A program made the translations under genes and the position numbers. DNA of 36,347 bases from CAVLCC01 sp963624975 (GTDB taxonomy: Bacteria > Actinomycetota > Coriobacteriia > Coriobacteriales > CADBOM01): NCBI GenBank assembly GCA_963624975.1, contig CAVFRF010000077.1:1-36347 (forward strand), written 5' to 3'. The notes below the pieces were generated by a model. It had not been told where the DNA came from. It was given only the letters and a program-made list of their open reading frames with translations, and ran no database searches. Position 1 is the stretch's first letter. Every line of letters starts with the position of its first letter. Of this stretch, positions 31,281-36,347 are shown piece by piece.

Positions 31281-32390
31281 ATGTCTGAGAAAGTTCTCAT
31301 GAAGGGCAACGAAGCCCTGGCCGAGTCGGCGATGCGTGCCGGATGCCGTTTCTTCTTCGGCTACCCCATCACGCCCCAGACCGAGATTTCGGCTTACCTT
31401 GCCAAGCGCATGTGCAAGGTCGGCGGCCTGTTTCTGCAGGCAGAGTCCGAGATCGCCGCGATCAACATGGTGTATGGCGCAAGCTCGGCGGGTGCCAGGG
31501 TCATGACGTCTTCGTCGTCGCCCGGCATCAGCCTCAAGAGCGAGGGCATCTCGTACCTCTGCGGAGCCGACCTGCCGGCTGTGATCGTGAACGTGCAGCG
31601 CGGCGGCCCGGGTCTCGGCGGCATTCAGCCCTCGCAGGCCGACTACTTCCAGGCCACGCGCGGTCTTGGGCACGGAGACTTCCACCTCATGGTGTACGCC
31701 CCTTCCACCGTGCAGGAGATGGCCGACTACGTGTACATGGCGTTCGAGAAGGCCGACGTGTACCGCCTGCCCGTGATGCTGCTTTCCGACGGCATGCTGG
31801 GCCAGATGATGGAGCCGGTCGAGCTTCCCGAGGGCGAGCCCAAGAAGATCGACAAGCCGTGGGCGACCACCGGCACCGGCATGAAGCGCGAGCACAACAT
31901 CACCAACTCGCTGTACCTCGTGGCACAGGAGCTGGAAGACACCGTGGTGGAGAGGCAGAAGCGCTACGAGCAGATTATGGCCGAGGAGCAGCGCTGCGAG
32001 ACCTACCTCACCGACGATGCCGACATCGTGCTGGTGGCCTACGGAGCCACCGCCCGCGTGGCGCGCAGCGCCGTGAACCACGCGCGCGAGAAGGGCATCA
32101 AGGCCGGCCTCATGCGCCCGATTACGCTGTGGCCCTTCCCGACGACCAAGCTGGCAGAGCTGGCGCAGACCGCCAAGGCGTTCCTGTCGGTCGAGATGTC
32201 GATGGGCCAGATGGTCGAGGACATCAGGCTCTCCATCCACGACTCCAAGCCGGTGAACTTCTTCGGTCACACGGGCGGCATCGTGCCCGAGCCGGGCGAG
32301 ATCCTGGCTTGCATCGAAAAGATCGCGGCGGGAGAGAGCGTGAACCTCGTGCCATTCCACTCCAAGTACACGGGAGGTGATGTGCGATGA
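31281..32390 (+). CDS. vorB: 2-oxoacid:ferredoxin oxidoreductase alpha subunit (VorB-like)
   Basis: The 369-residue protein has the family start KGNEALAESAMRAGCRFFFG with GYPITPQTEI, then SSSPGISLKSEGISYL and VQRGGPGLGG. These match the alpha subunit annotated as 3-methyl-2-oxobutanoate dehydrogenase VorB. With beta it forms the thiamine-binding catalytic core that oxidatively decarboxylates 2-oxoacids to acyl-CoA while reducing ferredoxin. A 2-oxoglutarate or other 2-oxoacid specificity cannot be excluded from sequence alone. It overlaps the beta gene by four bases (ATGA). Confidence 0.85.
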   Translation: MSEKVLMKGNEALAESAMRAGCRFFFGYPITPQTEISAYLAKRMCKVGGLFLQAESEIAAINMVYGASSAGARVMTSSSSPGISLKSEGISYLCGADLPAVIVNVQRGGPGLGGIQPSQADYFQATRGLGHGDFHLMVYAPSTVQEMADYVYMAFEKADVYRLPVMLLSDGMLGQMMEPVELPEGEPKKIDKPWATTGTGMKREHNITNSLYLVAQELEDTVVERQKRYEQIMAEEQRCETYLTDDADIVLVAYGATARVARSAVNHAREKGIKAGLMRPITLWPFPTTKLAELAQTAKAFLSVEMSMGQMVEDIRLSIHDSKPVNFFGHTGGIVPEPGEILACIEKIAAGESVNLVPFHSKYTGGDVR

Positions 32391-33202
32391 CGACCGAGAA
32401 TTGCGGAGCCGCTGCGGCAGGCGAGGCGCTGGAGGTAAAGCGTCCGCACAGCTTGACCGACGCACATTTTAGCTATTGCCCCGGATGCGGTCATGGCATC
32501 GTGAACAGGGTGCTGGCTGAGCTTATAGACGAGATGGGGCTCGAGGGCGACACCATCGGAGTTTGCCCGGTGGGCTGCTCGGTTACGATGTACGACTTCT
32601 TCGCATGCGACATGGTGGAGGCCGCGCACGGACGCGCTCCGGCGGTGGCCACCGGCATCAAGCGCGTGCTGCCCGACAAGTTCGTGTTCTCCTACCAAGG
32701 CGACGGCGACCTTGCATCGATCGGCACGGCCGAGACGGTGCACGCCGCGACGCGTGGCGAGAACATCACCGTGATTTTTATCAACAACGCCATCTACGGC
32801 ATGACCGGAGGGCAGATGGCCCCCACCAGCCTGCCGGGGCAGATCACGCAGACCAGCCCCTACGGCCGCGACGTGGACGTGGTGGGCTACCCCGTGAGGG
32901 TGTGCGAGATGCTGTCGACGCTGGGCGGCGTGGCGCTTGCGCAGCGCGTGACCTGCGACACTCCGGCGCACGTGCGTCAGATGAAGAAGGCCATTCGCAA
33001 GGGCATCGAGTACCAGCAGCAGAAGCTGGGCTACTCGATCATCGAGGTCGTGTCGCCCTGCCCCACCAACTGGGGCCTGGAGCCGGTGGCCGCCATGCAG
33101 TGGCTGCGCGACAACATGCTGGAGTACTACCCGCTGGGCGTGTACAAGGACGTGAACGCCGAGGCTAGCGACGGCGCAGATGCAGACGGGGAGGCGGAGT
33201 AG
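32387..33202 (+). CDS. 2-oxoacid:ferredoxin oxidoreductase beta subunit (thiamine diphosphate-binding)
   Basis: The 271-residue protein carries YCPGCGHG and VCPVGC cysteines of an additional iron-sulphur cluster and the thiamine diphosphate motif GDGDLASIG ending at NNAIYGMTGGQ. The C-terminus is an acidic, alanine-rich tail not needed for the fold. It follows the alpha gene with an ATGA overlap, and its stop directly abuts the gamma ATG, so the three are translationally coupled. Confidence 0.93.
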   Translation: MTTENCGAAAAGEALEVKRPHSLTDAHFSYCPGCGHGIVNRVLAELIDEMGLEGDTIGVCPVGCSVTMYDFFACDMVEAAHGRAPAVATGIKRVLPDKFVFSYQGDGDLASIGTAETVHAATRGENITVIFINNAIYGMTGGQMAPTSLPGQITQTSPYGRDVDVVGYPVRVCEMLSTLGGVALAQRVTCDTPAHVRQMKKAIRKGIEYQQQKLGYSIIEVVSPCPTNWGLEPVAAMQWLRDNMLEYYPLGVYKDVNAEASDGADADGEAE

Positions 33203-33736
33203 ATGGCAACCACCAACATCACGCTTGCCGGCTTTGGCGGGCAGGGCATCCTGTTTGCAGGCAAGATGCTCGCATACGCGGGGCTTATGGGCGAGAAGGA
33301 AGTGAGCTGGCTTCCGTCGTACGGCCCCGAGATGCGCGGCGGCACGGCCAACTGCTCGGTGGTGATTTCGGACGAGCCCATCGGTTCGCCTCTGGTGCTG
33401 GCTCCCGACGTGCTGATGGCCATGAACAGGCCTTCTTTCGAGAAGTTCATCGGCGCGGTGAAGCCGGGTGGCATCGTGATCATCGATTCCACCATGGTGA
33501 AGTGCACCACCGACCGCACCGACATCAAGCTCTTCGCAGTCGAGGCCACCAAGATGGCCGAGGACGAGGGCCTCAAGGGGCTTGCCAACGTGATCTTGGT
33601 GGGCAAGCTCAACAAGGAGGCCGAGCTGGTGTCGGTCGAGGCTCTCAAGGCCGCCGTGCCCAAGTGCGTGTCGGCCAAGAAGCAGGAGATGGTGGCGCTC
33701 AACATGAAGGCACTGGAGATGGGCATCGAGGCTTAA
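33203..33736 (+). CDS. 2-oxoacid:ferredoxin oxidoreductase gamma subunit
   Basis: The 177-residue protein shows the gamma-subunit pattern: GFGGQGILFAGKMLAYAG at the start, SYGPEMRGGTANC, and SPLVLAPDVLMAMN. Gamma subunits take part in CoA binding. It is last in the delta-alpha-beta-gamma operon; its ATG immediately follows the beta stop codon. Confidence 0.93.
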   Translation: MATTNITLAGFGGQGILFAGKMLAYAGLMGEKEVSWLPSYGPEMRGGTANCSVVISDEPIGSPLVLAPDVLMAMNRPSFEKFIGAVKPGGIVIIDSTMVKCTTDRTDIKLFAVEATKMAEDEGLKGLANVILVGKLNKEAELVSVEALKAAVPKCVSAKKQEMVALNMKALEMGIEA

Positions 33737-33752
33737 AGGCTGCCGCGTCGCG

Positions 33753-33796
33753 CGAGGCGGGATGTCGTGCCGCGATGCGCCGCACGAGGCGGGATG
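33753..33796 (+). repeat. Two direct copies of CGAGGCGGGATG
   Basis: The 12-mer occurs at 33753-33764 and 33785-33796, 32 bp apart, in the GC-rich gap between the oxidoreductase operon and tRNA-Thr. No function is apparent. Confidence 0.6.
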
Positions 33797-33884
33797 CGAC
33801 GCGCCGCGTGCCGCTGTGGCGGGTGCGTTGCGCGGGGTGTTTGTTGTCAAATACCGAGATTGCAAGCACGAAAGCTCGAAGTTC

Positions 33885-33892
33885 TGTATACT
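33885..33892 (+). promoter_or_regulatory. Extended -10 promoter of tRNA-Thr
   Basis: TGTATACT combines TG and TATACT and ends 13 bp before the mature tRNA start. A -35-like TTGCAA exists at 33860 but with 21-bp spacing. Confidence 0.5.
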
Positions 33893-33905
33893 AGCAACTT
33901 GCAGT

Positions 33906-33981
33906 GCCAACGTAGCTCAGTTGGTAGAGCAGCTGATTCGTAATCAGCAGGTCAGGGGTTCGAGTCCCCTCGTTGGCTCCA
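33906..33981 (+). tRNA. tRNA-Thr (CGT)
   Basis: Acceptor GCCAACG pairs with CGTTGGC, followed by discriminator T and encoded CCA. The anticodon stem-loop CTGAT-TCGTAAT-CAG reads CGT, decoding ACG. The D arm GCTCAGTTGGTAGAGC and T arm GGGG-TTCGAGT-CCCC are standard. Confidence 0.97.
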
Positions 33982-33991
33982 TTAAGAGAGC

Positions 33992-34033
33992 AAAAGCGGG
34001 GTCGTCCAAAGCGGACGCCCCCGCTTTTTTTGT
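33992..34033 (+). terminator. Strong terminator after tRNA-Thr
   Basis: The outer stem AAAAGCGGGG (33992-34001) pairs with CCCCGCTTTT (34019-34028), the inner stem is GTCC/GGAC, and a run of T residues follows. It insulates the downstream cassette from tRNA transcription. Confidence 0.93.
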
Positions 34034-34090
34034 TTGCGCTTCAGATGAAATACAGCTACCGCGAAGAGCGAGACACATAGACTCACCGAC

Positions 34091-34143
34091 GCAATTGCAG
34101 TGAATTTTTGCTATTGCAATTCTGTTCTGCAATTGCATATAAT
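34091..34143 (+). promoter_or_regulatory. Promoter with repeated CAATTG palindromes before the nucleotidyltransferase cassette
   Basis: TTGCAA (34114-34119) and a perfect TATAAT (34138-34143) are 18 bp apart. Three palindromes overlap or flank them: GCAATTGC (34091-34098), ATTGCAAT (34113-34120, over the -35) and TGCAATTGCA (34128-34137, abutting the -10). A related CTGTAATTG follows. This is the layout of an autoregulated operator. Confidence 0.75.
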
Positions 34144-34172
34144 TTCTGTAATTGAGATTGTAGAGGTGAGCC

Positions 34173-35147
34173 ATGAATCTTCCGGAGAAGATATTCAATC
34201 TGCCTGTGGTTGTAAAAGGCACGGCCAAACTAAAGGGGTATCCCAATGTCTACACGCATGCGTACGATTGCCTGCGGGCTGCTATAGGCGGGGTGTCGTG
34301 TTTTGTCTTCGAGTCCAAGGGCGCGGTAAAGCCATTGCAGGTGAGCAAGATGTTCGAATCTGTCTCCTCCAACGAGGGACTCCCGTGCCTGCTGGCGTGT
34401 CCGGCACTGTCTGCCTACCAAAGGAGAAGCCTTTCAGAACGATGCGTAGCGTGGCTGAAGGACAAGGATACATTCCACATTCCGTTCCTCATGGCATCAT
34501 GCAACGTTTCGCGTTCGGAAGCTCGCGCAGCGAGTGCGCTGTCTGCCGAAGCGCAGCACATAGCATTGCGTGCAATTGACGGTAGCTGGGATGGCATGAC
34601 GTCGACCGACGTTGCAGAGAGAATTGGCAAGAGCCTCTCGAGCGTATCCTCGTATTTTGCAGAGATTGCAGCAGTGGAACCCAAGCTGATTGGAAAGAAG
34701 GGACGCACTCGCTATATCGTCTCGCCCGCCACTGCTGAAGATAAGAGTACGACATTCGACAGCATGGAGCGCTACATGTCGTCTCCAGTCAAAAGGAGGG
34801 TGCTTCTTGCGAGCGACGGCAACGACGAAGTTGCGCTGGACGGTTTTCCGCTTTCTGGCATCAGCTCCTTGAGCAATCGCACGTTGATCGCGCCTGACGC
34901 GTGGGCGACGCGCGCGGTTGCAAGGTCGGACAAGAAAACGCTCGAGACAATCGATAGATGCGTGATTCTGGAAAACGTCGATGAGGGCGAGCCATATGTG
35001 GAGATCGAAATCTGGGCCTACGAGCCCGAAGAGGACGACATGCTGTCGCTGTACCTAGATGCGAGAGAAATGGCCGCCGATGAAGGCGACGACCGCTTGC
35101 AGCAGGCCGCGATGGAGCTGAAGGAGATGATCTTCGTTGAGCGTTAA
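34173..35147 (+). CDS. Winged-helix regulator, putative antitoxin of an AbiE-like pair
   Basis: The 324-residue protein has an N-terminal domain (1-115) with the segment SAYQRRSLSERCVAWL and FHIPFLMA, seen in MarR-annotated partners of nucleotidyltransferases. A winged-helix region follows (about 123-186, with STDVAERIGKSLSSVSSYF). The C-terminal domain includes PYVEIEIWAYEP and then LSLYLDAREM. The ATG has AGAGGTGA upstream. It overlaps the nucleotidyltransferase gene by 11 bp, and palindromes lie in its promoter. In AbiE systems the first gene is the antitoxin and operator-binding repressor; I infer the same here. Domain order differs from classic AbiEi, where the winged helix is N-terminal. 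Confidence 0.7.
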   Translation: MNLPEKIFNLPVVVKGTAKLKGYPNVYTHAYDCLRAAIGGVSCFVFESKGAVKPLQVSKMFESVSSNEGLPCLLACPALSAYQRRSLSERCVAWLKDKDTFHIPFLMASCNVSRSEARAASALSAEAQHIALRAIDGSWDGMTSTDVAERIGKSLSSVSSYFAEIAAVEPKLIGKKGRTRYIVSPATAEDKSTTFDSMERYMSSPVKRRVLLASDGNDEVALDGFPLSGISSLSNRTLIAPDAWATRAVARSDKKTLETIDRCVILENVDEGEPYVEIEIWAYEPEEDDMLSLYLDAREMAADEGDDRLQQAAMELKEMIFVER

Positions 35148-35898
35148 CGGCATCGAACGCTTCAAAGAAGCCATGAAGGGCTTTGAAGAGTGCTATGTCC
35201 TCATAGGAGGCAGTGCTTGCGATCTTCTGCTCGCACAATATGGCGAGAGGTTCCGCGCGACGAAGGATCTCGATATAGTTGTCTTGACGGACAGCGTGAA
35301 CCATGAGTTCTCTAAGGCTTTGTGGGCATTCATAAATGCGGGCGGGTACGAGCCTTGGAAGAGCAAAAACGGGAGCTTGCACTTCTACCGTTTTGTAAAC
35401 CCGAGAACACCCGGGTATCCGCATATGATAGAGCTGTTTGCACGGCATCCCGATTTTGTGCTATTCGATAAAGACTCTGAAATCGCTCCACTACCCCTCG
35501 ACGACGACATCTCGAGTCTTTCCGCCATCCTGCTGGATGACGATTACTACGCTTTTTTGCTCAAAGGACTCAGGGTGGTCGATGGCGTTAGCATGCCGGA
35601 TGAGGCTCATCTCATCGTGCTTAAGATGAGAGCTCATGTCGATCTGAACGATCGTGCTGCTGCAGGCCAGCATGTCAACTCCGCCGATCTGAAGAAGCAC
35701 CGCAAAGATGCGTTGCGGCTGCTGGAATATGTGCCAAACGACGCAGTACTCGAACTGTCTGCAAGGATGCGTATCGATGCCCGTCGCTTCATTGCGACAG
35801 TCGAGGATCAGTCGTTTAGGATTGATCAGCTGGGGCTTTCCATGAGCAGGGAAGAGGCAGTCGAAAGCTTGCTGAGGCTCTGTGGGATTGCGTCGTAA
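35137..35898 (+). CDS. AbiEii-like nucleotidyltransferase, putative toxin
   Basis: The 253-residue protein has a minimal nucleotidyltransferase active-site pattern: the GGS loop at 24-26 (VLIGGSACDLLL) and the metal-binding pair Asp44-x-Asp46 in ATKDLDIVVL. This is the hG[GS]...DhD signature of AbiEii/MenA-type enzymes, some of which transfer nucleotides to tRNA. The rest is helical, with a Lys/Arg-rich middle. Start is TTG, overlapping the regulator gene by 11 bp, with AAGGAG ten bases upstream; an ATG at 35173 would still keep the active site but is less coupled. Toxicity is inferred from family and context only. Confidence 0.72.
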   Translation: MSVNGIERFKEAMKGFEECYVLIGGSACDLLLAQYGERFRATKDLDIVVLTDSVNHEFSKALWAFINAGGYEPWKSKNGSLHFYRFVNPRTPGYPHMIELFARHPDFVLFDKDSEIAPLPLDDDISSLSAILLDDDYYAFLLKGLRVVDGVSMPDEAHLIVLKMRAHVDLNDRAAAGQHVNSADLKKHRKDALRLLEYVPNDAVLELSARMRIDARRFIATVEDQSFRIDQLGLSMSREEAVESLLRLCGIAS

Positions 35899-35991
35899 GT
35901 ACGTTTGATGCTAGGCGAGGTATAGCGCACCTTAGAAGAACAATGTATTGTCCAATCGTAACATGTGAGTTGATTTGCAAGTTCCGCCTGA

Positions 35992-36013
35992 AAATCGCCA
36001 AAGCTGGCGATTT
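35992..36013. terminator. Hairpin downstream of the nucleotidyltransferase cassette
   Basis: AAATCGCCA (35992-36000) pairs perfectly with TGGCGATTT (36005-36013) around AAGC. It is 94 bp past the stop. The short T-run makes it only a moderate terminator. Confidence 0.5.
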
Positions 36014-36106
36014 CCAGGACGTAACCCATCCTGTTGCACCTGAGCTACTATGTTAAAGACTTTGTTGAAGCAGTTAAAGCTCGTCGTGACAGGGGCTAGG
36101 CGGGTC

Positions 36107-36347
36107 TCAACGATGCTCTTCAAGCGTGAGCTGCAGATCCTCGAATAGGTCTAGGTCTATTGCTGTAAGAAAACCTGCATCGATGTCGCTGAATCTGCAG
36201 CCCTCTTCGGCACCTCGCCTAATGTCGAGAGTACTCGCGTCGCCGACTTGCCCGCCATCGAGTTCATCGAAATTCGTGTCGTAGATCGTGTAGTTGAATA
36301 TTTGCTCGTATGATTACCTTCGCTATTGCCTTTAGTTACCAGAAGAA
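36107..36347 (-). pseudogene. Possible frameshifted gene fragment at the right edge
   Basis: On the minus strand an open frame of 68 codons (36313 to 36107) without a start codon encodes a protein-like sequence, including FNYTIYDTNFDELDGG and ending in LQLTLEEHR. It is closed upstream by TAA at 36314-36316. A different frame from the window edge (LLVTKGNSEGNH) reaches the same point and would continue it after a one-base shift near 36310. This suggests the 3' part of a degraded or frameshifted gene. I do not recognise the family. A sequencing error or a non-coding frame is also possible. Confidence 0.4.

Noticed and set aside
36020..36060. tRNA-like GAGCTAC segment on the minus strand
   Set aside because: Only a D-arm-like word is present; no acceptor, anticodon or T-arm pairing can be formed.
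35932..36123. 63-codon minus-strand frame starting with ATG at 36123
   Set aside because: No family features, no ribosome-binding site, and it overlaps the end of the more protein-like fragment in another frame.

Overview
The window is a chromosomal replication-origin region followed by housekeeping and accessory genes. The order dnaA-dnaN-recF-DUF721-gyrB-gyrA is typical of Actinomycetota. Two-subunit glycyl-tRNA synthetase, a ferredoxin-dependent 2-oxoacid oxidoreductase and moderate G+C point to an anaerobic lineage, most likely Coriobacteriia. This assignment is inferred from gene content and was not tested by a search.

Layout. Positions 1-890 hold the end of a tRNA-Ile(GAT) gene and a bifunctional-nuclease-family gene. 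Positions 893-10290 carry, all on the minus strand, gyrA, gyrB, a DUF721/DciA-like gene, recF, dnaN and dnaA. The origin region (10291-10894) is AT-rich, with DnaA boxes, a large dyad next to dnaA and an AT tract. Further DnaA-box-like sites lie between dnaA and dnaN, so the origin is probably bipartite. To the right, on the plus strand, come rpmH, rnpA, yidD, yidC, khpB(jag), rsmG, parA, parB and a small membrane protein, then rlmN on the minus strand. Gene polarity flips at the origin, as expected for bidirectional replication. Several parS-like CACGTG palindromes surround parA.

From about 17.8 kb base composition becomes clearly GC-richer: ddl, rpsT, a translation and export block (rpsP-khpA-rimM-trmD-lepB-glyQ-glyS), a membrane-anchored GH25 lysozyme, a LOG-family gene, an AT-richer HNH nuclease gene, a MinD/ParA-like ATPase, tRNA-Leu(CAA), a Rossmann methyltransferase-like gene and a class II aldolase-like gene. 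A four-gene 2-oxoacid:ferredoxin oxidoreductase operon follows (31068-33736). After tRNA-Thr(CGT) and its terminator sits an autoregulated-looking two-gene cassette, a winged-helix regulator plus an AbiEii-like nucleotidyltransferase, resembling a toxin-antitoxin or abortive-infection module. The right edge contains what looks like a broken gene fragment.

The least explained signals are repeats. (1) Three arrays of an exact 11-bp-period motif (consensus GKTWAGAATYT) lie inside recF, just after dnaA, and between parS-like sites upstream of parA. All read away from the origin on both sides. (2) Five copies of a 22-bp unit at exactly 42-bp spacing form two opposed clusters between the lysozyme and LOG genes. 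(3) A 34-bp imperfect dyad lies directly upstream of dnaA. These look like protein-binding architecture. The proposed functions are hypotheses.
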